Shown here: positions 35,420-44,400 of the stretch, piece by piece
Layout: each line of letters begins with the position of its first letter
Position numbering within the stretch: the first letter of the stretch is position 1
Assembly: GCA_002483085.1 (NCBI GenBank)
Contig: DLHF01000013.1
Coordinates: 111,275 to 175,274 of the forward strand
Direction: 5' to 3'
From: Ignavibacteria bacterium UBA7675
GTDB taxonomy: Bacteria > Bacteroidota > Ignavibacteria > Kapaibacteriales > UB7675
DNA: 64,000 nucleotides
Translations under genes and position numbers: made by a program
Notes under the pieces: model-generated
The model's input: the letters and a program-made list of their open reading frames with translations, nothing else
What the model was told of the DNA's origin: nothing
Database searches by the model: none

Positions 35420-38095
35420 TTAGTCGTAGAGTACATTGTCGGTTTTTTCTACTTTTAGGTCCTGAAGCGCCGCCGATTTTACGTTGAGCCGCATGGTAAA
35501 GCCACGCGAGAGGCCGATAGGATACCACATCATGCTGAACTCCCAGCAGTGCAGGTCTTTGGTAATTCCGACTGATGGGACATTGATAGCGCCACTGATG
35601 AAGTTGTAGTCGAAGCTCGAATTGACGTGCCAGGTAGAAGTCAAGTCGAAAGAGAACGACGCGCCGAGGGCGGCTGTTCTGCTTATATTTTCCGGAGAGA
35701 TTTCGTTGTAGCTCATGTTGAAAAACAGCGAAAGGCTCCAGGGAATATTGAGCGGCGAGTAGCCGGGTGAGCTATCGCCGAACATATCGTCTGGCACATA
35801 GGATGTATCTAATCGCTGTGTAAAGCGCGAGCCATAATCGACGGAGTCGGGGAGGCCGGGCGGGGGAGCGTTGGGTATCGACGAGCTCATGCCTTGCGAC
35901 GAAAACGATGTCTGAAGTGTAAACGAAGCGTTGGTAAGCCTTGCAAAGCCGCCTTTGTTCGTGAGCAGAAGTCTATCAACTGTTGTGTACGACACGATGC
36001 TATCGCCGCTTGCTGTGTAGCGCACAATTCTGTCGATGTCGTACAGGTTAAACGTCGCATTTCCGCTCAGGCTGAGAATACCTCCGGCTGATGTACGCGC
36101 ATTGACAAACAGCGGCGACCACGCCAGCGAATCGGCTGCAAAGTTATATCCTCCGTTAATGCCGAAGTTCAGCAATTGCACAGTTTTATCGGGGATAGTG
36201 TCCACACCCGATGCGAGTTTTGCCTCGATATTATTGCCAAGAGAAAAGCCTATCCGCTGTTGTAATACATTGTTTACCCCACCGCCGTCGGCGCTGAACA
36301 CCGAGTATTGCACTTCTTTATTCGAGACCGGATCGACGTAGGTATTATAAAAGCCGTAGGACGATTTTGCGAAGTTCGGCGTAAACGTGTAGCTGATTTC
36401 CGGTGTAAACGTATGGCGAACGGCATTTAATCCCAGCAGGCGGGGCTGCACAATGCCGTACAGCGTTGTGCTTACGCGCAAACCGAGGTCGTACTGATAT
36501 TCGCGAAAAAAGCCATTTTCAAACGAACGGTCGATAGAGGAATCCGAGAGATCGGGCGTAAGAGTTTGTTTTCTGAAATACCAGCTCTCGCGGTATGATA
36601 TTTGCGGCGACACTGTAAAGTAGCCGAGTTTTGGAGAAATTGTGATAGACGGCGAGTGGCTGATGCGCATACTTACATCTCGCTTACTCACGGTATCATC
36701 GTCGCCCGGGCGGCGGTATGTACGCGCGCCAGACAGGCCGTAGGAGAAAGCGATATTGCCTATCCAGGAATCGTTGCCGACAAGCGATTTCAGGGGGTAG
36801 AGGCTGGGGATAGAGTAGCTCAGGCTCGGCAGCGTCTCGGTCATCTGATTGTTGATAATATTCTGATTGCGCGAGTAGCTCACCGAGAACAGCGATCCAT
36901 CGTCGAACGTGTGCTGGAACGAAGCGCTGGACAAAATATTCTGCTGGATGCGCTGGCGCAGGTCTGTTTGCGTGCGCCGGTTGTAATCGCGCGAAGAAAA
37001 GTTCACATTGCCGCTCACACGAGTGTAGGGGCTTATGGTGTGATTGTGCTGTGCCTCCAACTTCCAATTTGTCTCCATCTCGTCTTCTGTAGAGAAGCGC
37101 GAGCGACCGTAGGAGAGCGCGAGGCTTGAAGTCAGTTCGTCGCGAACGACGTATTTAGAGCTATTGTACAGCGTAAAGCCGCCTTTTGTCGAGAAATCAG
37201 TAAGGAACTGCGTATCGAAATAATCGCTTACAGCCCAGTAGTAGCCGAGGCGTTCAAAGACTATTCCTCTGCCGAAAGAGCCGGGAGCACCGGAAAAGAA
37301 AAAGCGTGGGATCACTAATCCCGAGCGGCGTCCGCGTTTATTTTCCAGAAATAGTCCGAATGGATAGGCAAAGACTGGCAGGTCTTCCACATACATCACA
37401 AGGGGATCGACAAACACCCGTTCGTTGGCAATCACCTTCATATTCGGCGATTTAAAGTAGTAGTGTGGATGCGGGTGGTCGCATGTAGTAAAACAGCCGT
37501 CTTTGATAAAGAGTGTATTTTCGTCTACGCGTTTTATTTTTTCGCCGAAGTAGAAGCCATCATCGACCTTTGTTTCGCCCATTGTAATTGTGCCGCGCTT
37601 TGTACGGAAATTGTACACAAGGCGTTCTCCATAGAACGATTCGCCTTTATCAGTGAATTTGGGTACACCGGAAACACGGCCTGTAGAGTCGCGGCTGCTC
37701 GTAGCTACCATGAGCGATGAATCGAAGAATATTTCGATTACTGCTGCTTCGAGCTGCTGGTCGTGGTAGCTGACCCGTGCATCGCCTACAAGGCGGAGCT
37801 TGCGTTCGCGTATGGAATAGGAGACAGAATCACGGGCATAGTAGGTAATTGCTGTATCTACTGGGCCGGACGAGCGGCTGAGTGTATCGCGGATAATATC
37901 TGGATCGGCAGAAGGCTGTACAAGTGTATCGCGGAGCTGCTGGCCATTGTTTGCCGGGTCTTGTTGCTGTGGCGTGTTCCGCTGTGGTCGCCGCGTTGTT
38001 GTAGAACCATCCTGCGCCACAGCCGCCACCCACGTGCCGACTATGCACAGAACAAACACAACCGCTAAACGGCCAACCGGTAGACTATACTTCAT
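35420..38095 (-). CDS. lptD: LPS-assembly protein LptD-like outer membrane translocon
   Basis: About 891 residues with a signal peptide (MKYSLPVGRLAVVFVLCIVGTWVAAVAQ). A periplasmic OstA/LptA-like jellyroll occupies roughly residues 90-270 (RKLRLVGDARVSYHDQQLEAAVIEIFF). It is followed by a conserved Cys pair CFTTCDHPHPHYYFKS, then YPFGLFLENKRGRRSGLVIPRFF and a long beta-barrel to the C-terminus. It inserts lipopolysaccharide into the outer leaflet. ATG 38095 is chosen; a TTG at 38113 would overlap the preceding stop. It is the last gene of the TPR-DUF4292-lptD operon. Confidence 0.9.
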   Translation of the reverse strand: MKYSLPVGRLAVVFVLCIVGTWVAAVAQDGSTTTRRPQRNTPQQQDPANNGQQLRDTLVQPSADPDIIRDTLSRSSGPVDTAITYYARDSVSYSIRERKLRLVGDARVSYHDQQLEAAVIEIFFDSSLMVATSSRDSTGRVSGVPKFTDKGESFYGERLVYNFRTKRGTITMGETKVDDGFYFGEKIKRVDENTLFIKDGCFTTCDHPHPHYYFKSPNMKVIANERVFVDPLVMYVEDLPVFAYPFGLFLENKRGRRSGLVIPRFFFSGAPGSFGRGIVFERLGYYWAVSDYFDTQFLTDFSTKGGFTLYNSSKYVVRDELTSSLALSYGRSRFSTEDEMETNWKLEAQHNHTISPYTRVSGNVNFSSRDYNRRTQTDLRQRIQQNILSSASFQHTFDDGSLFSVSYSRNQNIINNQMTETLPSLSYSIPSLYPLKSLVGNDSWIGNIAFSYGLSGARTYRRPGDDDTVSKRDVSMRISHSPSITISPKLGYFTVSPQISYRESWYFRKQTLTPDLSDSSIDRSFENGFFREYQYDLGLRVSTTLYGIVQPRLLGLNAVRHTFTPEISYTFTPNFAKSSYGFYNTYVDPVSNKEVQYSVFSADGGGVNNVLQQRIGFSLGNNIEAKLASGVDTIPDKTVQLLNFGINGGYNFAADSLAWSPLFVNARTSAGGILSLSGNATFNLYDIDRIVRYTASGDSIVSYTTVDRLLLTNKGGFARLTNASFTLQTSFSSQGMSSSIPNAPPPGLPDSVDYGSRFTQRLDTSYVPDDMFGDSSPGYSPLNIPWSLSLFFNMSYNEISPENISRTAALGASFSFDLTSTWHVNSSFDYNFISGAINVPSVGITKDLHCWEFSMMWYPIGLSRGFTMRLNVKSAALQDLKVEKTDNVLYD

Positions 38096-38109
38096 ACTTT
38101 GCACACGTT

Positions 38110-38868
38110 TCAAAACCTGTTTCGCTTAATGCCCTTGGGGAGCATGAAGGAATATTTTCTGTCCGGCGCGTTTACGCTTACGGAACTGCTCTGCAAATTT
38201 ACAGAGATTTCGGCCTTGGGAAACTGAAATGTTACTTTATGTGCCAAGTGAATATTGTTGATTGTTTCAAATTCGCTGTATCTGACGAGTAAGATTGTTT
38301 CTCCGGCTGCATTTTTCCGTGCGTATTCTGTCATTGCGCTATCGGCATGGGAGAAAATCATTCGCTCTGCAATACCATCGCGGCGCAGGACAAAGATTGG
38401 GAACGTCGCTGATGGCTCTACGAGTTCGAAATCGGCAACGGGGTGCAAAGGCTCGCCGCGCAGGAGTGCAGCCATTTCGCGTTGGGAAAGAGGGATACGG
38501 AGAATTCGCTCAAAATTTTCGCGCGACGATGCGCCTTCGTATATCTCGTTGTTCAGGGCGTCGAAAAAGGAAAAGCCCTCGGGATTAGCCTGGAGCTTTC
38601 CAACGAGGATACCGAAAGGCCCGTACAGAGTAAGTAGCAGAGAATCCGTGCGATACAAATCGTAGATAAACTGTGCTTGGTCAGTAGAGCCATGCGCCGA
38701 GGATGAGAGCGAGCCATCGGCATGGAGGGAAACGAGTTCGTCGCTACGCTTTTGCAAGAGCTCTGCGATCTCATCAGGTTGCAGTTGAGTCGTACCTTGG
38801 TGTGTGCGCGTTGTAGCGCACGAGGTTATAAGCAGAGCAAAACAGATCAGCCAACCCATGGTTCTCAT
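38110..38868 (-). CDS. DUF4292 lipoprotein (LolB-like)
   Basis: About 252 residues with a lipobox: the signal MRTMGWLICFALLITSC places the lipidated Cys at residue 17. The body has the DUF4292 layout (SLHADGSLSSSAHGS, LLLTLYGPFGILVGKLQANP, FSFFDALNNEIYEG). That family shares the LolA/LolB beta-sheet fold and occurs next to envelope genes in Bacteroidota. It is probably an outer membrane lipoprotein aiding lipoprotein or LPS assembly. It starts 8 nt after the upstream TPR gene, and its stop lies 14 nt before the lptD start used here. Confidence 0.8.
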   Translation of the reverse strand: MRTMGWLICFALLITSCATTRTHQGTTQLQPDEIAELLQKRSDELVSLHADGSLSSSAHGSTDQAQFIYDLYRTDSLLLTLYGPFGILVGKLQANPEGFSFFDALNNEIYEGASSRENFERILRIPLSQREMAALLRGEPLHPVADFELVEPSATFPIFVLRRDGIAERMIFSHADSAMTEYARKNAAGETILLVRYSEFETINNIHLAHKVTFQFPKAEISVNLQSSSVSVNAPDRKYSFMLPKGIKRNRF

Positions 38869-38876
38869 GATAACGC

Positions 38877-40538
38877 CTATCGGAGTGTATTCAAACGTTC
38901 GCGAATCGATTGCCGTCCGGGTTCGATATTTTGTGATTTTCGCCATGCTCTTTCTGCTTCTTCGCTCTCGCCTAGTTTGTTGTACACATCGCCGAGATGT
39001 TCGTACACGGTAGCACTGGCATCGCCATTGGCGATAGCTTTGCTTATGAATTCGAGCGCTTTCTCGTAGTCGCCAAGCTGGTAGTATATCCAGCCCATTG
39101 TGTCGAGATACGAAGGATTATTAGGCTCCTTTTCAAGCGCAGTTTCGGCCATTTGCCGGGCAAGTGCGAGCTTCTCGCCGCGTTCAGAAAGCGAATATGC
39201 ATAGTTGTTGTTTGCCAATGCATTGTCCGGTTCCAGTTCTATAGCGCGTCTATATGCAGAATCTGATAGTATAGGCTGGTCGGCAATACTGTATTCGATT
39301 CCGAGTTGTGTCCATGCTTCCACATACGTGGAGTCGACGGACAAAGCGCGCTGCAAGGCTTTGATTGCCTCAGCACTTTGCTGCTGGCGCGAAAGAGCCA
39401 AAGCTGCAAAGAAGGGAAATCGCGGATCGTCCGTAAAACGCTCTTCATAGTGCTTTGTTACGTTTGCCATAGCATCGTAGCGCTGCTTTTGCATATGGAA
39501 TGTTATTACTTGTAGCGGGACTTCAGGAATGGAATCGGCGTTTTGTAGTGTAGAGGAAAACAGTCGGTCGGCCAGTGATGTATCGCCCAGTTCGCCTGCG
39601 AGCATGCCGCGCAGCAGATGGATTTGCCATGCGTCGGGGAATATTCCTTCGGTACGCGATATATATTGTGCTGCAAAGCCCGATGTTGTTGTCGGGGCAG
39701 TTGCCATATCGCGCAGCAGTGTGCTTCCAACAGCCAAATAGTATCGCTGTACTTGCCGGGAGGGCAGGGCATTATCAATATGTTCTAATAGTTCAAATCC
39801 GTGTTCGTAGTCGTTTGTTTGCAGATATCGCTGTAGCAGGATTGGCGGGATGGATTCGTTGTCTGGTACAAGGCGGTACAAGCGTTCGAGTATGGCAATA
39901 GACTGTGCTGTATCGCCCCGGTTTTCGTAAATATCTGCCAGGCGTTCCAGCACCGTGTAGTCTTCGTGGTCTTCGAGCATGTCCTGGTACATTTGGAGTG
40001 CTTTGTCGATGTCGCGGAATTCGTACATGCGGGCAAGCGTAAACCGCACAATGTCTGTGGGTTCGGTCTGCATCAGATGCTCGTACACTTCGATTGCTTC
40101 GTCCAGCCGGAACTGGCTTATGTATATCTCGCCAAGTAGATGGTGTGCAGGAATAAATCCTATGTCGACTGCCAGAGCATTTCGCAGGTGTTCTATGGCC
40201 AAGTCGGGCTTGGAGAGTTCGCGGTAATTGAGGGCAAGAGCATAGTACAGAGCCGGTGAGTTGTCGTAGCGCAATGCCTGCTGGAACTCGATAATAGCCT
40301 CTGCATATCGCTTCTGCATCTGGAGAATAGAGCCTTGGATAAAGTACTCGCGTGCTTTACCCGGTTCCATTCTTTCGAGGAGCTGCTGCATTCTGTCGTT
40401 GTTTGCAGTTCTATCGCTGCCTGCTGTAGTTTTGGTCTTGGTACTGTTTCTACTGGCTGCGGACTGCGTGGAAGAGCACGACGCAAGCACCAGCATGCAA
40501 CAGGTAAGAAGCAGAATGAAAATGTGCGTTGTTTTCAT
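38877..40538 (-). CDS. TPR-repeat lipoprotein
   Basis: About 553 residues. MKTTHIFILLLTCCMLVLASCSS is a lipoprotein signal with Cys at residue 21. A Ser/Thr-rich linker follows, and then about a dozen tetratricopeptide repeats, for example KAREYFIQGSILQMQKRYAEAIIEFQQAL and NPSYLDTMGWIYYQLGDYEKALEFISKAI. A protein-protein scaffold role at the inner face of the outer membrane is likely. It heads an operon with the DUF4292 and lptD genes. ATG 40538 is chosen for the lipobox. Confidence 0.87.
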   Translation of the reverse strand: MKTTHIFILLLTCCMLVLASCSSTQSAASRNSTKTKTTAGSDRTANNDRMQQLLERMEPGKAREYFIQGSILQMQKRYAEAIIEFQQALRYDNSPALYYALALNYRELSKPDLAIEHLRNALAVDIGFIPAHHLLGEIYISQFRLDEAIEVYEHLMQTEPTDIVRFTLARMYEFRDIDKALQMYQDMLEDHEDYTVLERLADIYENRGDTAQSIAILERLYRLVPDNESIPPILLQRYLQTNDYEHGFELLEHIDNALPSRQVQRYYLAVGSTLLRDMATAPTTTSGFAAQYISRTEGIFPDAWQIHLLRGMLAGELGDTSLADRLFSSTLQNADSIPEVPLQVITFHMQKQRYDAMANVTKHYEERFTDDPRFPFFAALALSRQQQSAEAIKALQRALSVDSTYVEAWTQLGIEYSIADQPILSDSAYRRAIELEPDNALANNNYAYSLSERGEKLALARQMAETALEKEPNNPSYLDTMGWIYYQLGDYEKALEFISKAIANGDASATVYEHLGDVYNKLGESEEAERAWRKSQNIEPGRQSIRERLNTLR

Positions 40539-40697
40539 AGGGGAGCCGCCTTGTGTGCAATCAATGTCCGTAGTAACGTACTTCCACGGCGAACATTTTG
40601 TTGCGGATTCCTCCGGGCAAACAGCCGCAGACACAGAGCGCAAGGGAACTACAATCCCGTCCCAGGAAGCGACAGCATAAGCCGTGGTGGAGTGTTG

Positions 40698-40728
40698 CAG
40701 AAAAAGAAAAGCCCTCGGGCGAGGGCTT
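40698..40728 (-). terminator. Terminator of rpmB
   Basis: On the minus strand AAGCCCTC (40728-40721) pairs with GAGGGCTT (40716-40709), followed by TTCTTTTT. It begins 5 nt after the rpmB stop. Confidence 0.9.
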
Positions 40729-40732
40729 CTTA

Positions 40733-40957
40733 TCAGGCTTTGCTCAATTCTTTCATCATTGCAGTGTAACCCAGCTTGTCGAGCGTGCGCATAGCACGCG
40801 TAGAGATACGCAGGGTCACGAAGCGGTTCTCTTCGGCAATCCAGATGCGTTTTTTCTGGAGGTTCGGAAGAAAACGGCGACGGGTTTTGTTGTTCGCGTG
40901 GGATACGTTGTTCCCGTACATCACTGTTTTGCCCGTCAGTTGGCATTTCTTCGACAT
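40733..40957 (-). CDS. rpmB: Large ribosomal subunit protein bL28
   Basis: A 74-residue basic protein, MSKKCQLTGKTVMYGNNVSHANNKTRRRFLPNLQ in outline, matching bL28 over its full length. The start at 40957 has a clear AGGAG ribosome-binding site. It has its own terminator and so is a single-gene unit, apart from the usual L28-L33 pair. Confidence 0.97.
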   Translation of the reverse strand: MSKKCQLTGKTVMYGNNVSHANNKTRRRFLPNLQKKRIWIAEENRFVTLRISTRAMRTLDKLGYTAMMKELSKA

Positions 40958-41210
40958 AATTCTCCTCGTGAAGTTTATTTTAAGAAGCCTCAAATATAGG
41001 AGATTTTTGGCAGGAAAAAAAGAAAATTTTCGACGAAAAAAGGAAGAATTTATGCTTGCCCGGTAGGTTCAGCGTGGGCTGTTCGCTGGCTGGTTGTCGT
41101 TCGGGTTGGTTAAAATCGCTTTCGACACTTGACAAAGAAGTAAAATTGCACTACTTTTTGCCAAATTGTTCCCGGTATGGGAGCTTTCTTCACCTTCGTA
41201 CCATATTGCC

Positions 41211-43247
41211 ATGCCACCTCTGTCGCATCTGCCTGCGGCCAGGATTCTGGCCGGTTATGCTGTTGGCTGTAGCGCAGCGTTTTTTCTGCCCAGCCTTGTC
41301 TTGCCGCTTTGTATTCTCGTTGTTTTTATTCTCTTGTGTGCCGCTGCCCTGCGCTGGCATACGCTGCTGTTCTGGGCTATGCTTATTTTAATGGGGCTGT
41401 GGAGCGCCGATACTGCACGCGGCTTGCCGTTGCGGATTGAGAGCAGAACGATGTCCGAAATTCCCGCTGTGGTGTGGGGGAGAATCGAGCGCGTGCTGTA
41501 CCGCGATTCTTCTGTGGTGCGCTGTGTGCTGCACGGTACGGTCGACACCCGCCCGATGAAGGCGCACAATAACACGAGGATTGTGCTTTCGGTTGTTCGG
41601 CCCAACGCTACGGCAATGCACTTTTTGCAGCCGGGAAACAGTATTGCGGCTTCAGCGCGTGTACGGCTTCCGTACCTTGCTGCTCTGCCGGGGGAGTTCA
41701 GCGAGCAAGTGTACTATTCGTCGCTCGGTGTGGAGTGGGTAGGAATAGCTTCTACGCATTCAGTTGCTCTTACGGAGCCGCAAGTGTCTGCCGAAGCATT
41801 CGCCCAGCGCGCCGCCAGTGCCATTTCCTCCGAGCTTTCGCGATTGTTCCCAGAGCGCAGCAGAGGAATAGCTATTGCACTGCTTACTGGCGACCGTTCG
41901 CATCTTGGGCAGGCGACAAAGGACACATTTATGCTCACCGGAACTACGCATGTGCTCGCTGTGAGCGGCCTACATGTGGGAATTCTCGCGGCCATTATCC
42001 TGCTTCCGCTTGCCCGACTGCACCGTCCTGTGTTGCGTGGAGTTGTGTTCTCGCTGGCGCTTCTTGTGTACACGATGCTGACGGGGATGCAGCCTTCCAT
42101 GATACGCGCTGCTATTATGGCCGTGCTGTTGCTCATTGTCTCCGACGCCCAGCGCACGAGCCATTTACTCAATGTTTTGTGCTTTACAGTGGTGATAATG
42201 CTTCTCTTTGACCCGCACCTCTTGTTTTCCACGGGGTTCCAGCTCTCGGTTGTGTCGCTTGGAGGTATTGCTGTGCTCTATCCAGCAGCAGAGCGCACAC
42301 TTGGGTTGTTTCTTCAATCGCAGAGCGCCGCCGTGCGTTTTATTCGTTCGTCGCTTGCGGTGACGCTTTCTGCATCCGCTGCGTCTTCGCCGGTAGTCGC
42401 GTGGTCATTCTCGGTGTTCTCGGTTGTGTCGCCATTTGCCAATTTGTTGGTCATCCCGCTGATGAGTCTTGGCATGATATACGCCTTATGTGCGCTTGCG
42501 GCAGCACAGGTAAGCGGGTGGTGTGGAAAAGCCTTTGCTTGCGCCGCCGACGCACTGTTTTTTATAGCTGAGTTATTCAACCGATTGGCTGCTTCGCTGC
42601 CTGTGGCGGCTGTTACTGGCAGATATGCTCTTATTCCTGCGCTGTGTAGTGCGCTGGCAACGCTCTACATTGTTTGTGCACAAACACGGCGGTTAGTGGT
42701 GTTTCGAGTGGCGGTCTCTGCAAGTGGGGCGGTGCTGTTGTGCCTGCTTGTATCAGGAAATGAGTCGTGCATAGAGATTATTCCTCGTGTGCAACTCGTG
42801 GCGGTGGTCGTACCTACGTGTTCTGGACGCACTCTTGTGCTGCTTCAGGACAGAAGGCCGGACATGTATCCGAAGAGAGACATGGGGCTGGAGAAATATC
42901 TCGATGCAAAGAGCGACACTACGACGATTATCGCCTGCGGTGCTGCTTCAATGCGATGTGCTGCGGGGCTTCGTCGTACAAAAGTTGATGCTGTTATTGC
43001 ACAAACATTGCTATTCAAAAACAAAGGGCTGTGGATGGCTATGGACTCGCTGGAAGCACATGGTGTACCAGTGCTGAACGCCGCTCAATGGCTATCAGCG
43101 CGCAAGCCTGTGGTGTTGCGTAGTGGGTCTGCGCCGGTGTGCTGGGATGCGTGGCAAAATTCTGTTAGTTTGCACACTCCGGCGGGGAACCGTCATGTAG
43201 TTCTGCCGCGTGTTGTAGCTCCTGTTGTATTCTCCGGTGCGGAATAG
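41211..43247 (+). CDS. comEC: ComEC/Rec2-family DNA uptake channel, no metallo-hydrolase domain
   Basis: About 678 residues, inner membrane. An N-terminal helical pair and the DUF4131 OB-like segment (PAVVWGRIERVLYRDSSVVRC) come first. The competence domain follows, with GTTHVLAVSGLHVGILAAI, LVYTMLTGMQPSMIRAAIMA and some ten membrane helices to about residue 510. The soluble tail (residues 530-678) has no HxHxDH site, so the beta-lactamase-like nuclease domain of Bacillus-type ComEC is missing or unrecognisable. The family carries single-stranded DNA into the cytoplasm. ATG 41211 is chosen. Confidence 0.88.
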   Translation: MPPLSHLPAARILAGYAVGCSAAFFLPSLVLPLCILVVFILLCAAALRWHTLLFWAMLILMGLWSADTARGLPLRIESRTMSEIPAVVWGRIERVLYRDSSVVRCVLHGTVDTRPMKAHNNTRIVLSVVRPNATAMHFLQPGNSIAASARVRLPYLAALPGEFSEQVYYSSLGVEWVGIASTHSVALTEPQVSAEAFAQRAASAISSELSRLFPERSRGIAIALLTGDRSHLGQATKDTFMLTGTTHVLAVSGLHVGILAAIILLPLARLHRPVLRGVVFSLALLVYTMLTGMQPSMIRAAIMAVLLLIVSDAQRTSHLLNVLCFTVVIMLLFDPHLLFSTGFQLSVVSLGGIAVLYPAAERTLGLFLQSQSAAVRFIRSSLAVTLSASAASSPVVAWSFSVFSVVSPFANLLVIPLMSLGMIYALCALAAAQVSGWCGKAFACAADALFFIAELFNRLAASLPVAAVTGRYALIPALCSALATLYIVCAQTRRLVVFRVAVSASGAVLLCLLVSGNESCIEIIPRVQLVAVVVPTCSGRTLVLLQDRRPDMYPKRDMGLEKYLDAKSDTTTIIACGAASMRCAAGLRRTKVDAVIAQTLLFKNKGLWMAMDSLEAHGVPVLNAAQWLSARKPVVLRSGSAPVCWDAWQNSVSLHTPAGNRHVVLPRVVAPVVFSGAE

Positions 43248-43311
43248 AAGAGTTCGGCGTATTGCTTGCCGCTTGTATTCTCCGGTGCGGAATAGAAGAG
43301 GTCGGTGTATT
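43225..43311. repeat. 39 bp direct duplication over the comEC stop
   Basis: 43225-43263 and 43273-43311 are the same sequence (TTGTATTCTCCGGTGCGGAA at the start) with 2 mismatches in 39 bp. The first copy contains the last codons and the TAG stop of comEC, so the second is a duplicate of the gene end. Confidence 0.85.
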
Positions 43312-43429
43312 CCTACTGTTTGTAATGGCCGTTGTGTGGATGCTGGGAAGTTGTATGCAGGTGTCCAGCCGCGATCAGCAAGAACTCGACAGTAGTTATC
43401 TGCTATCTGCCGAATGAGAGCGGTTTATG

Positions 43430-43555
43430 GCCGGGCAGCCACGAGGCGGGTGGAAGTTATCATCGGCTCGTCCGCGCACCGTTCTTACGGTAACTGATGT
43501 GCAGACGTCAGCGCGGTGCGGAGACAAAAGCGAGTGCAGAGACCGAAGCGCAAAC
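43430..43555 (+). repeat. Dispersed intergenic repeat, copy G
   Basis: Matches copy F almost base for base from ACGAGGCGG through GGAAGTTATCATCGGCTCG, the ACCGT TCTT ACGGT hairpin and CAGCGCGGTGCGGAGAC: about 5 mismatches in 77. The internal duplicate AGTGCAGAGACCGAAGCG follows. It lies in the 394 nt gap between comEC and pgeF, in the same direction as both. Confidence 0.9.
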
Positions 43556-43641
43556 GCAGCAGCGATAACATTGTGAAGGTGCGGCAATACGGTTTTTGTC
43601 AAAAAAATTATGTGTCAACAATGAATTATCTGCCGACGACT

Positions 43642-44400
43642 ATGAACACAAAGCAGCGTATTTTTCTCGAACGGCCTGTGATCTTTCCGCGTGGGGTTAT
43701 CGCAGGTGTCACTTTACGCAATGCCGATACATTCCCGCCATTTGGCTTTTCTATGCTGAAGGCGAGCATCCTCTCGCAGGAAGAAGTGCAGCGCCATCGG
43801 CATGCTTTTGCCGAGCAACTTGGTGTTGGGATGGAACATCTACAATTCCAGAACCAGGTACACGGTACAGCCGTGCGAGTAATAGAACAGGTGGGAGAAC
43901 CGGGTGAATCCGACGGCATGATCACCGCTACAGAAGGAATTGTGCTGTGCGTATCTATCGCTGATTGCGGAGCGATTTTGCTGTATGACCCCGAACACCG
44001 CATTATAGCCGGGCTGCATTCCGGTTGGCGGGGCACAGATGGTAATATTGTGGGCAAAGGGGTGCAGATACTGTGCGAGCAGTTCTCCACGAGGCCGAGT
44101 GCTTTGCTGGCCTATATTTCGCCATGTGCTTCCGGCAGCCAGTACATCGTCCGCTCGGATGTAGCCGATTTATTTGGCGACGACGTAAAGCACTACAGAG
44201 GTGCAGAAGAATGGACAATCGACATTCGCCGCCAGATACAGAAGCAATTGCTCGCCGAGGGAGTAGAGCCAGAGCATATCGACATGGCGGAAGGATGCTC
44301 GATGAGCAACGACCGCTACCATTCTTATCGGCGCGACGGTGTGCAATCCGGGAGAATGATCGCGTTTATCAGTCTTCTTTCGGAGCTGGAACAAGAGTGA
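43642..44400 (+). CDS. pgeF: Peptidoglycan editing factor PgeF (YfiH/YlmD, laccase-domain fold)
   Basis: About 252 residues. The metal and active-site set is visible: QNQVHGTAVRV (His), VSIADCGAILLYD (Cys) and AGLHSGWRGT (His). SPCASGSQY and DNR-like DRYHSYRRDG come later. In E. coli the protein removes L-Ser wrongly put in UDP-MurNAc; other members act on purine nucleosides. An in-frame ATG at 43621 is a second possible start. The 3' end runs 32 nt into the convergent acylase gene. Confidence 0.9.
   Translation: MNTKQRIFLERPVIFPRGVIAGVTLRNADTFPPFGFSMLKASILSQEEVQRHRHAFAEQLGVGMEHLQFQNQVHGTAVRVIEQVGEPGESDGMITATEGIVLCVSIADCGAILLYDPEHRIIAGLHSGWRGTDGNIVGKGVQILCEQFSTRPSALLAYISPCASGSQYIVRSDVADLFGDDVKHYRGAEEWTIDIRRQIQKQLLAEGVEPEHIDMAEGCSMSNDRYHSYRRDGVQSGRMIAFISLLSELEQE

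Noticed and set aside
35214..35528. Protein-coding ORF inside repeat copy F and its match in copy G on the minus strand
   Set aside because: Both copies can be read as a shared short peptide, but four of the five base changes alter amino acids or lie outside the frame, copy D breaks it, and no start or ribosome-binding site is conserved. The similarity is explained by the DNA repeat.
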